Below are positions 6,240 through 12,767 of a DNA stretch of 12,767 nt, in pieces. The notes under the pieces were generated by a model. That model had not been told where the DNA came from. It worked only from the letters and a program-made list of their open reading frames with translations, and searched no databases. The position numbers were made by a program, and so were the translations under genes. Source of the DNA: Chrysochromulina tobinii (taxonomy: Eukaryota > Haptophyta > Prymnesiales > Chrysochromulinaceae); contig JWZX01002137.1 of assembly GCA_001275005.1 (NCBI GenBank), positions 1 to 12,767 on the forward strand. Reading direction: 5' to 3'. Position 1 is the first letter of the stretch, and every line of letters begins with the position of its first letter.

Positions 6240-8138
6240 TCACGGCTGCTTGACCTGGTGGGCCTCCTCCTCCTCCCACTCTCGTCCGGAAGATGCCTCG
6301 TGGTCACTCTCCCCCTCTTCGTCCCCCTCCACCGACGCTTCCTCGTCGTCGTCGTCGTACTCGTCCCCGTCCTCCTCGTCCTCCCCCTCGTCACCATCAA
6401 GCTCCATGTACTCCTCACCGCGCTCATCGTCCACAATTCTGCTCCCGTATGAATAGTGAGCCTCTGCTCTGCTCGACGGCGGCAGGCTTCCCATCAAGGA
6501 ACAGCCTTCGCCATCGCCTTGGTCGAAATCGAGGCGCACCTGCACGTCGCCCCGCCCCGCGCTCGCGTAGCGCCTCGCCATCGCATGACACACCCGGTCG
6601 ACGCATGCTGAGATGCTCTCCGCCTCGTCCAGGACAGTCCCGTCGTCCGAAGAAAACGCATTGCTCTTGCGTTTCATCGCGAAGAGGCACTTTTCGAAGC
6701 TCACCTGCACGCACACCAGGGCGAGCCGTCCGCAATCAGGGCGACGGCAGTCGAACGAGAGGTGGGTGCGCGAGTGAGGAACCCGAGCGAGGACCCCAAG
6801 AGGCGTGCGGATAAGGGGATAGATCAGGGTGCGGCGCAGCCCACCTTCCAGCGGCGTCGGCACGTCTCTGCTGGGAACTGTGTCGCTCTAAGCACCTCCA
6901 AGAGCTGCTGCGCTGGGGGGTCGAGGCGGGGAGGGATCGCCAAGATCCCGCGATTGTGCAGCTCTTCGGCCGTGTCAGGCGGGTCGGCGGCGCCGCCAAA
7001 GAACAAGGGGAACCCAAAGCGCAGGTGGCCATGCGCGTGGTAGCCATGACAGTTGTCGTCTGCGAGCAGCACGCACAGCGGCGGGTCCGCCACGACACGC
7101 CATCGTTCGCTGCCTCTCGTGGCGTCCCCGTCACACAGACATTGCTCGTTGAACCGCGCCACACGCTGGGACACGGCTTTGAGCAGGGTCGCGTACGGCG
7201 TCAATTCCGCCAGTCGGGGGCCGAATGCAGGGTTACAGTCGCCGGCTGCTTCGCTCTCATATGGCGCTACTGGCAGCACCCACCTGATGAGGGAGGCATC
7301 CGAGGGCTAATCAGTGGTCCTCAGAGATCATCAGAGATCATCAGAGGTCATCAGAGGTCATCAGAGGTCATCAGTGGTCATCAGTGGTCATGACGGGCAG
7401 CACCAACCTCGCCCCATGGGTGCGCGACTGTTCGAACCTCCAGCGCGCTCCATCGACATGGGGGAGTTCGAATTCTGCCATCAGGCATCCGATGTTGCAG
7501 TACCCATCGTCGGCCCAGAGGTCGGTGCGATGAGGCACCGTGCAGATCAGAAGGCCACCCCGAGCAGCCCGTTCAACGATGTCCACCACGTGGTCAGGCA
7601 CATCGGCTCCACGCAAGTCCGATGTGCTCGTTCCCGCCGCTAGCAAAGCTTCAGCGGCCCTCATCTGCAGTGACGCGGTCGGGTCGCCCGACGAAGCACG
7701 TGCAGGTATCCAGCGCACAAACACCTCGCGAGTCGCGAGACACCACGAAGGCTCGTCCTCCTCCTCGGAGTCCACCTCGTCTTCAGGGGCCTCGGACATC
7801 ATGCGGCAAAGCAGGTTGTGACTCTTTATCCGAACTGGCTCGGTGGACCCCTCAAGTTTCACAATGAATCGAGCGCTGCGTGCATCCCAGCCCAACACTC
7901 TTCCCTCCTTGCCGTCGTACTCCACGCGTGAAAGGCCGTGAGTGCGTGCCCGAGAGTTCTGGTCAAACACGGTAGGCCGATAGTTTTGCTCAAAGACTGT
8001 GCTGTACCTACGGTCCCACTGTGGACGGTGGCAATACTGCCAGCCGATCGGAAGATGTTTTGCGTAGTCTCTCACTTCACGCGCTTCGTGCCTTGTGAGC
8101 TCGTGCCACTGGCTATCTCCTTTTCGGCAGAGCACCAT
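6240..8138 (-). CDS. Unrecognised 544-residue protein: SH3/KOW-like segment, internal TVF repeat, acidic tail; three exons
   Basis: Exons 8138-7408, 7283-6845 and 6704-6240 (minus strand) total 1,635 nt, an exact multiple of three, and both junctions keep phase. I start at the ATG 8138-8136; the frame upstream is closed by a stop 12 codons earlier. Residues 47-63 hold a duplicated TVFEQNYR/TVFDQNSR motif. Residues about 73-112 (KEGRVLGWDARSARFIVKLEG) resemble the small SH3- or KOW-like segment seen in many algal proteins. A short acidic linker follows (118-130), then a mixed helical region, a His-rich stretch YHAHGHLRFGFPLFF, and a final tail of about 60 residues that is mostly Asp and Glu. 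No signal peptide or membrane span is seen. The acidic tail would suit a nuclear or nucleic-acid/histone-associated protein, which is inference. I do not recognise an enzyme family. Confidence 0.68.
6705..6844 (-). other. Candidate intron 2 of the 544-residue gene (140 nt, GT-AG, phase 0)
   Basis: Minus-strand donor TGGAAG|GTGGGC at 6845/6844 and acceptor GTGCAG|GTGAGC at 6705/6704. Splicing joins RRRWK to VSFEKCLFAMKRKSNAF in phase; without it the frame stops five residues later (TGA 6826-6824). There is no earlier AG after the donor, so this acceptor is the first available. The retained interval also has a fairly protein-like frame (HLSFDCRRPDCGRLALV), so a frameshift is a weaker alternative. 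Confidence 0.6.
7284..7407 (-). other. Intron 1 of the 544-residue gene (124 nt, GT-AG) with direct-repeat borders
   Basis: On the minus strand the donor is GCGAG|GTTGGTGCTGCC and the acceptor CATCAG|GTGGGTGCTGCC. Splicing turns GAR-LVLPVMTTDDH followed by a stop into GARWVLPVAPYESEAAGD and opens the downstream exon in phase 2. The border copies (plus-strand 7392-7409 and 7268-7285) match at 15 of 18 positions and are 124 nt apart, exactly the intron length. Confidence 0.85.
7311..7390 (-). repeat. Eight-unit tandem decamer array inside intron 1
   Basis: Eight contiguous 10-bp units without spacing errors. Plus-strand units are TCAGTGGTCC, TCAGAGATCA twice, TCAGAGGTCA three times and TCAGTGGTCA twice. 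On the coding strand the unit is TGACCACTGA-like, related to the thiolase intron unit. The array shows stepwise variants, as expected of slippage or unequal exchange. Confidence 0.97.
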
Positions 8139-8679
8139 ATACGTACGCAGCCGAATCTGAGCAAACAGCGCAAGTCAGCCCGCAAGGGTGCAGCCAGCCG
8201 AAGTGGCTCCACCACATCCCCACACGGTATAATCACACCGTCACAGAGTTTCGTCGCGGTCCCCCCGCAAAGTCTGCAAAGTGGGCACAGGCGGCCGCGT
8301 GGCAGCCCACAAATGAGAAAGGAGGGGATGCATTGGAAGGTGTGCATGATGGCGGCCCCAGGATTGGGTGTTGAGGAAGGGTACTGTACGGTGTGGGGTG
8401 TGTCACAGACTCAGTCAACCTCTGAGGAAGTGGTGTGATCTGTGAACTTTCAACGCCCCGGCTGGCGTAAACCGGACATCTTAACTGAAACCAGGGTTGA
8501 AGAACAAGTGAAGGAGGCAAGGAGGGTCTGCTGAGATGGCCTGACATGAAGAGACGACAGCACCATACAGCGCCAGTCCAGTGAGCACTGTGCGACTCCG
8601 CACACCGTATAGGGGTATACCATAATACTTTTGCCCTGGACAACCGAGGCAACGGTCTCCACATCATGATCTCCACAGC
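8139..8679. other. Spacer between two minus-strand genes (541 nt), no supported gene
   Basis: It lies upstream of the 544-residue gene and downstream of the oxidoreductase stop, so it should hold the promoter of the former and the 3' UTR of the latter. Short open frames here are random in composition; one on the minus strand (8072-8347) is cysteine-rich (CPLCRLCGG) but overlaps the next gene out of frame. GC content is lower than in the coding regions. Confidence 0.5.
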
Positions 8680-9928
8680 TCACCCAACCTCGCCTCCCGC
8701 CCCCGGCTCCACAGTCACCACGACCTTGCCCACCGAGTTCCCGCTGCGAAGCCAATCGAGCGCTGAGGGCAGCTCCGCAAACGGAAAGGAACGCCCGACC
8801 GCCGGTGGCCGCTTTCCGAGGCCGCCGCGTCCCAGCATCTCCTCCAACTCTCGCGTGAGCTCTTCCTCTCGGTCCGTGAGCCACACGAGGTTGAAGCCGA
8901 AGAGAGCCACGTTCTTTGGCACCATCGCGCCCGGGTCGACGAGCGGACGACGCAGGTAGCTCGGTATGAGCTTGAGCCACTTGAAAAGCCCATCGACTCT
9001 CGAGCCGCCGTACGCTGCCGTCGCGCCAAAATGCACGAGCCGACCCATCGGTGCGACACGCTCGAGTGCAGCGGTGAGGAATTGACCGCCAAGCGACTCG
9101 AGCACCACATCGTATGAGCCGCCTAAATCCTCGAGCTGGCGCGCGTATTGTCTCTCGGGGCCACGCACGAGTGGCGTACACGATGGGTAACGCTCCTTGA
9201 GAAAAGGTACCTTGTCGATGGAGCCTACGACCCCAACCGAGGTGCAGCCCAGGTTCTCGCAGATCTCGAGGGCAGCGCAGCCCACACCGCCCGCGGCGGA
9301 ATGTACGAGCACGCGGGAACCTCTCTTCGCGGCACCGAGTTCGACCAGACCATGCCAGGCAGTCAGGCCTTGTACAAGTACGCTCGCAGCCTCAGCATAC
9401 GACCACGCCTTGGGCACCGGCTGGAGCATCTTCTCGCGCACGACCACGCTCGTGCGGTATGCGCCGAAGCGCGTGAAACCGTAGACTCTGTCACCGACCT
9501 TGTGCGTGGTGACCGCCTTGCCCGCCTCGATGACATCTCCCGACAAACTCAAAGCCCGGCACGGCCTGGCCGGGATTCTCTTCGAGGTACTTGTTGAAGG
9601 CCTCGTAGAGGCCAAGCACCATAAAGACGTCGGCATAATTGAGGCCGATCGCACGGACGGCCACTAAACACTCGTCATCGCCTACAGGCGGCACGGCCTC
9701 TTCACGCTGCTCCAGGCAGCCAAGTGCGCCGAGCGTCGGGCACACCCAGGCGATGCGCCGCCGGGTAGCGTCTGCCGCTGCCGCCAAACGCAGCCGTCCC
9801 GTGCGCAGCGGCGCCCGGCGCAGCACGAGCGGTGCCGCGAGAGCCGCACCCAAGTGTCGCGCAGACGAGAATCGCGGCGGCAGTTTTCCGAGATGCGAAA
9901 CTTGAGAAAGGGTCAGTTGAATCGACAC
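8680..9928 (-). CDS. VAT-1-type NADPH:quinone oxidoreductase (zinc-independent MDR family), single-base frameshift, N-terminus unresolved
   Basis: Medium-chain dehydrogenase/reductases of the quinone oxidoreductase/VAT-1 branch transfer hydride from NADPH to quinones or enones without zinc. The N-terminal GroES-like fold is visible as DDECLVAVRAIGLNYADVFMVLGLY and the PGFEF strand. Then come GDVIEAGKAVTTHKVGDRVYGFTRFGAYRTS, the Rossmann NADPH loop AAGGVG (codons at 9280-9297), DVVLESLGGQFL, the membrane-leaning GLFKWLKLIPSYLRR, and a terminal FPFAELPSALDWLRSGNSVGKVVV. The stop is TGA 8682-8680. The first part (from 9928) and the rest lie in different frames; removing one base at about 9535-9552 joins PGFEF to (S/V)GDVIEAG. 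No ATG precedes the conserved core in its own frame; an ATG at 9989 begins MGEFTALSVKHNKF in another frame, so the leader needs another indel or a splice. A transit-peptide-like Arg/Ala-rich leader suggests organelle import. Confidence 0.9.
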
Positions 9929-9975
9929 ACAAGGTACCGACCAGCCAAAACTTGTTGTGTTTTACTGACAGCGCT

Positions 9976-10043
9976 GTGAATTCACCCATTGTTCACACCA
10001 AGTGGTGCGAGCATGATAGTGTGAATGTGAATGATCGAGTGAA
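9976..10043. promoter_or_regulatory. Cluster of GTGAA/TTCAC motifs in the bidirectional promoter region
   Basis: Six half-sites in 68 bp: GTGAA at 9976, 10021, 10027 and 10039; TTCAC at 9981 and 9992. The first pair forms the palindrome GTGAATTCAC. About 0.13 would be expected by chance for a 5-mer on both strands at equal base frequencies. The cluster lies between the divergent oxidoreductase and SAMHD1-like genes, so a shared regulator is a reasonable inference. The left sites may overlap the oxidoreductase leader if its start is at 9989. Confidence 0.45.
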
Positions 10044-10079
10044 TTCCCCGAGATTTTGAGCACGGGGTTTTTTGTGCCA

Positions 10080-10154
10080 ATGCTGACGGTCCTAGGCGCC
10101 TCTTTCACCGCCGCTGCCGCATACACCGCCGCTGCAATTTTGTTCCAATGCTGA
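10080..10154 (+). promoter_or_regulatory. Upstream ORF created by the first duplication copy
   Basis: The first-copy ATG at 10080 opens 24 codons ending with TGA 10152-10154, four bases beyond the second-copy ATG at 10148-10150. If the duplication stays in the mRNA, this peptide is translated first and the main start would need leaky scanning or backward reinitiation. Both ATGs have the same CCAATGC context, so scanning should favour the first. Confidence 0.5.
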
Positions 10155-10163
10155 CGGTCCTAG
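10096..10163 (+). other. Candidate 68-nt GC-AG intron formed by the duplication
   Basis: The first copy gives GTCCTAG|GCGCCTC and the second ends in GTCCTAG|GCGCCTC. Removing 10096-10163 joins the first ATG to the second copy and yields exactly the N-terminus encoded from the second ATG. A GC donor is non-canonical but used in eukaryotes, and reported to be frequent in some haptophytes. Splicing here is inference. Confidence 0.35.
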
Positions 10164-11781
10164 GCGCCTCTTACACCGCCGCTGCCGCATACACCGCCGC
10201 TGCAATTATTCAGCGTACCCCGCCGCAGTCTCGTACCATCACGGACGCCATTCATCACAGCATTGAGCTGCACCCTCTGGTGGCCCTCGTTGTCGACAGC
10301 TCCGAGTTTCAGCGCTTGCGAGGGATTCACCAGCTCGGCTCATGCCGCTATGTTTTCCCGAGCGCAGTGCACGACCGATTTCAGCACTCGTTAGGCGTAT
10401 CCCACCTCTCGCGCGAGTGGGCGGAGCATTTTCAGCGCCTGCAGCCCGAGCTGGCCATCACCGATACCGATATTCTGTGCGTCTCGTTGGCTGGTTTGTT
10501 GCATGATCTGGGGCACGGCCCGATGAGCCATTTTTGGGAGACGCTGTTCGAAGACGTCGAGGCGCGGCCGCGCCATGAGGATCTCTCGCACAAGCTCGTC
10601 GCTCGCCTTTTTCGGAGCATCGACGCCTCTTCTTGGCTCTCACCGGACGACCTCGAGTTCGTGCAGGCTCTCATCGCCGGCGAGCCGACACCGGGCCTTG
10701 CTACCCATGCAGCGATGCGCCTTGGCGATGCTGGCGTGTGCGGCTCGGACAAGGGCTTCTTGTACGATATTGTCGCCAACAAGCGCTCTGGTCTAGATGT
10801 CGACAAGCTCGACTACTTTGAGCGAGATTCGTACTTTGCCGGCGTAGTCAAGGTGCTTTCGATGCAGGACGGCTGATGCGGTTAGCGCGAGTGGCTCTGG
10901 CGGACGAAGGGCGCCTTCGCGTGTGCTTCCCCATCAAATGCCTCCACGAGGTGCTCCACGTCTTTCAGACCCGCTATGCCCTGCATGTCGAGCTCTACCA
11001 GCATCGTGTCACCGCGGCGATCGACCTGATGCTCAGAGACGCGATTGAGCTGGTGGACGCCTCGGACGTCTTGCGTCTCCATGGGCGAGATGGTCAGGCG
11101 CTTCGGCTGTCGGAGTGCGGCGGCGCAAAGGATGATGACCTCGTCGGCTTCCTGCAGCTCAACGACGGCATCCTTCAGCTGGTGGAGTTCGAGGCGACGC
11201 GAGCCGTCTACATGGGCGTCCATGACGAGAGACTCCAGGCTGCCTCCAAACTCCTCGCACGGCTCAGGTTGCGCCAGCTGTACCGGTTCGTGGGCTCCGT
11301 GGTCCTCGAGGCGGGCGAAGTGCGACGCCGAGGCTGGGGCACGCGAGCTGGTCTGCTGCCAATTGTGGCGGAGATTGCGGAACTCACCACGACCACGAGT
11401 CGCGCGACGCCCATCCCTGACACCTCGTTGCGGGTAAACGTGCGGCGGGTGCACTACGGACGCGGCGCTGAAAATCCTCTCGAAGGCGTTCGATTCTTTG
11501 ACAAGAATCAACGCGGCGGGGTGAGTGGCGCGGGGCTGGTTAGCAACGCCGCCAGCGCCCCTGCAGGCCAAGGATCACTGCTCCACGCGCGTCGCGAGCC
11601 AAGTGCCGAGCACCTTGCGATGCTTCCACAATCTTTTGAGGAGGAGTCGTTGAGACTGTACGTCACAGAGACGCACGCCGATGCGGTGACAAGCTGCAGG
11701 GCGGCCTTTGATGCGTGGTGCGAGCTGCAGGGCTGGTGCAATGACGAGTGCGTGCTCGACGCCGCGCCGCCGCAGCTTTGA
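10148..11781 (+). CDS. SAMHD1: SAMHD1-like dNTP triphosphohydrolase (HD domain), single-base frameshift near 10870
   Basis: SAMHD1 enzymes hydrolyse dNTPs to nucleosides and triphosphate, limiting dNTP pools. From ATG 10148, residues aligned with human SAMHD1 metal ligands are present: His80 (H167) in RFQHSLG, His119-Asp120 (H206-D207) in LLHDLGHGPMSH, and Asp219 (D311) in DVDKLDYFERD. Catalytic His123 and His143-Glu144, Lys220 and Tyr223 are also kept. GTP-site residues Asp50, Gln55 and Arg58 and base-proximal Gln62 match human D137, Q142, R145 and Q149. The frame stops at TGA 10874-10876 (SMQDG) and resumes at ATG 10876 (MRLARVALADEGRLRVCF), matching the next SAMHD1 strands; one missing base explains this. 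The tail keeps VFQTRYALHVELYQHR and the C-lobe FEEESLRLYVTETHADAV, ending at TGA 11779-11781: about 544 residues. The SAM domain of animal SAMHD1 is absent. The bacterial dGTPase family is a less likely assignment because the C-lobe is of SAMHD1 type. Confidence 0.93.
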
Positions 11782-11980
11782 TGGAGCGATCCGACGTGTA
11801 AATTGCCGAATGACTTTTGGAGGTGGAGCGCAGGCAGCGCACCTCCACCTGTACCGACGTAAAGTACAGCCCGGCCGACCAATATGTATTCCGACCAATA
11901 TGTATTCTGTTTATATTGTCGAACGTTACCTGAGGTTAAACTGCTCGGCTTTAAGCTCGGCTCGGCTCGGCTGAAACCCG
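11782..11980. other. Convergent spacer with short tandem repeats
   Basis: This 199-nt stretch between two converging genes contains a perfect 16-bp tandem duplication (11875-11906) and a GCTCGG-type run (11943-11971). Its 11880-11945 part is AT-richer and may hold the SAMHD1-like polyadenylation region. No gene is supported. Confidence 0.5.
11875..11906. repeat. Perfect 16-bp tandem duplication
   Basis: CCGACCAATATGTATT occurs twice in direct succession (11875-11890 and 11891-11906), just downstream of the SAMHD1-like gene. Confidence 0.95.
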
Positions 11981-12767
11981 TCACGTCGGCGGCGCAAATG
12001 CCTCGGCATCAAACTGAACGGTCGAACCCCACGCCAGGTTCCGCCTTGCTGCCAGCTCACCTTCCAAACCCACGCCAGGCTCCGCCATGCCACCGCCGAA
12101 CATGCCCGTCGGATACGGGTCGATGGGCAGCATCACATTCTGCGGTGTGCCGCACAGCTCCACGGGCCAGAGCGCCGCATGCAGCGCGCGCCAGTCGCCC
12201 CAGCTCACGCCGTGCCAGTCCGCCTGCACGAGCTTGACCGTGAGCGCCTCGTCCGCATCGAAGCGCAAGCCCTGCCGCTCGAAACTGTACCGGCCGTAGT
12301 AGCCCGGCACGGCACGTGTGCGCGGTACATGCAGGGTGAGGTTCTCTTCAAAGGCCCAGCCCGAACGCACCGCCGCGAAGCGAACGCGCAGGGCGTACGA
12401 TTGAGTCTCATAGGCTGCGACGCGCCCGTGGTCGACAAAGGGGCCGTGCGAGCGGTCCTGGGACAGGAAGAGGCGTAGCTCGGCGCGGATCGTGTGGAGA
12501 ACTGGAGTGGGCGCGGTGCCGTTGGGCGTCGTGCTCAGCGTGAGCTCGTGATGCGGGTACTCGCCGGCCAAGGGCAGGCGGCGACCTGAGAGAGGTTGTA
12601 GCGAGAGGAGCGGCTGCCGCTCGTGCGCCACGCAAAACGAGGGCGGCGAGGGTGGGGGCGAGGGTGGGGGCGGGGAGGGTGGGGGCGGTGAGGGCGGCGG
12701 CGGTATTGGAGGCGGCGACGGTGGGCGCGAGGGTGGCGGCGGGGCCGGCGGCGGCGGTGTGGGTGGA
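11981..12767 (-). CDS. SPPPP hydroxyproline-type protein, 5' end beyond the window, C-terminal domain unrecognised
   Basis: The frame is open from the right edge (first complete codon at 12766) to TGA 11983-11981, giving 261 visible residues. The first 45 residues are a proline-rich tract with SPPPP, SPPP and SPP units (plus-strand GGGTGGGGGCGA repeats, about 12635-12767), the pattern of hydroxyproline-rich wall, scale or extracellular glycoproteins in algae. After FCVAHERQPLLSLQPL comes a mixed domain rich in beta-type strands (HELTLSTTPNGTAPT, YALRVRFAAVRSGWAF, LHVPRTRAVPGYYGRYSF) and ending WPVELCGTPQNVMLPIDPY. I recognise no family. An extracellular or membrane-bound location is inferred from the proline repeat; any signal peptide would lie outside the window. 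A 41-nt duplication near the end may alter the C-terminus. Confidence 0.65.
   Translation of the reverse strand, partial: PPTPPPPAPPPPSRPPSPPPIPPPPSPPPPSPPPPSPPPSPPSFCVAHERQPLLSLQPLSGRRLPLAGEYPHHELTLSTTPNGTAPTPVLHTIRAELRLFLSQDRSHGPFVDHGRVAAYETQSYALRVRFAAVRSGWAFEENLTLHVPRTRAVPGYYGRYSFERQGLRFDADEALTVKLVQADWHGVSWGDWRALHAALWPVELCGTPQNVMLPIDPYPTGMFGGGMAEPGVGLEGELAARRNLAWGSTVQFDAEAFAPPT
12025..12086 (-). repeat. Imperfect 21-bp direct repeat near the C-terminus of the SPPPP gene (41-nt offset)
   Basis: Plus-strand copies at 12025-12045 and 12066-12086 match at 19 of 21 positions. Because 41 is not a multiple of three, the copies are read in different frames (AEPGVG versus RNLAWG). Confidence 0.8.
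12635..12767 (-). repeat. SPPPP-encoding imperfect repeat
   Basis: Plus-strand GGGTGGGGGCGAG-type units encode SPPPP/SPPP on the minus strand and run to the window edge. The proline frame is kept throughout, supporting coding function rather than a random G-rich satellite. Confidence 0.85.

Larger units (their letters stand above)
10070..10205 (+). repeat. 68-bp tandem duplication over the start of the SAMHD1-like gene
   Basis: Copies 10070-10137 and 10138-10205 differ at only two positions (10076/10144 and 10105/10173). Each carries an ATG followed by the same first codons, MLTVLGAS(F/Y)TAAAAYTAAAI. The 68-nt offset is not a multiple of three, so the two ATGs are in different frames. The high identity implies a recent event or gene conversion. 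Confidence 0.97.

Noticed and set aside
6824-7279. Separate gene starting at 7279 on the minus strand
   Set aside because: It would start at GTG inside a codon run that joins smoothly to the upstream exon once the 124-nt intron is removed.
7311-7390. Regular array that could suggest CRISPR
   Set aside because: The units are contiguous 10-mers with no spacers, inside a eukaryotic intron.
8072-8347. Minus-strand cysteine-rich open frame (CPLCRLCGG)
   Set aside because: It overlaps the 544-residue gene out of frame, has no further zinc-ligand spacing, and its composition looks random. A spliced upstream exon is possible, but no convincing phase-compatible junction was found.
10876-11781. Separate gene starting at ATG 10876
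   Set aside because: Its sequence is the direct continuation of the SAMHD1 fold; a lone C-terminal half would lack all metal ligands.

Overview
The window looks like nuclear DNA of a GC-rich unicellular eukaryote, most likely a microalga. Genes lie on both strands with short spacers. Spliceosomal introns with AG|GT junctions interrupt two of them. There are no bacterial-style operons. One protein carries an SPPPP hydroxyproline-type repeat typical of algal wall or scale glycoproteins, and another has the catalytic core of a eukaryotic SAMHD1. A haptophyte would fit (GC content, proline-rich proteins, possible GC-AG splice sites), but the sequence alone does not prove it.

Layout: (1) positions 1-2398 (+), the tail of a proline-rich coding segment, an intron-like stretch with GACTT repeats, then an unrecognised protein with a soluble N-terminal part and a multi-pass membrane part; (2) 2537-3824 (+), a complete thiolase with one 76-nt intron; (3) 4529-5875 (-), an unrecognised low-complexity protein; (4) 6240-8138 (-), an unrecognised three-exon protein of 544 residues with an acidic tail; (5) 8680 to about 9928 (-), a VAT-1-type NADPH:quinone oxidoreductase broken by one base; (6) 10148-11781 (+), a SAMHD1-like dNTP triphosphohydrolase, also broken by one base, which shares a short promoter region with gene 5; (7) 11981 to the right edge (-), an SPPPP protein whose start lies outside the window. 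The genes look like a neighbourhood of unrelated housekeeping and lineage-specific genes, not a pathway.

The most interesting signal is how introns appear to have arisen. The thiolase intron is bounded by a 30-bp direct repeat (28/30 identical) spaced exactly one intron length apart. The 124-nt intron of the 544-residue gene is bounded by a weaker repeat (15/18), again one intron length apart. Both introns are filled with tandem decamers that resemble each other on their coding strands (ACTGATTGCC and ACTGATGACC). At the SAMHD1 start, a 68-bp tandem duplication (66/68) has the same geometry. Removed as a GC-AG intron, it would leave the N-terminus unchanged; kept, it creates an overlapping upstream ORF. 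A weaker 41-nt duplication lies near the C-terminus of the SPPPP gene. Together these suggest intron birth from tandem duplication or introner-like elements.

The oxidoreductase and SAMHD1 genes each carry one single-base frameshift in otherwise intact conserved domains. Assembly or read errors are the simplest explanation, so breakage should not be read as pseudogenisation without checking.
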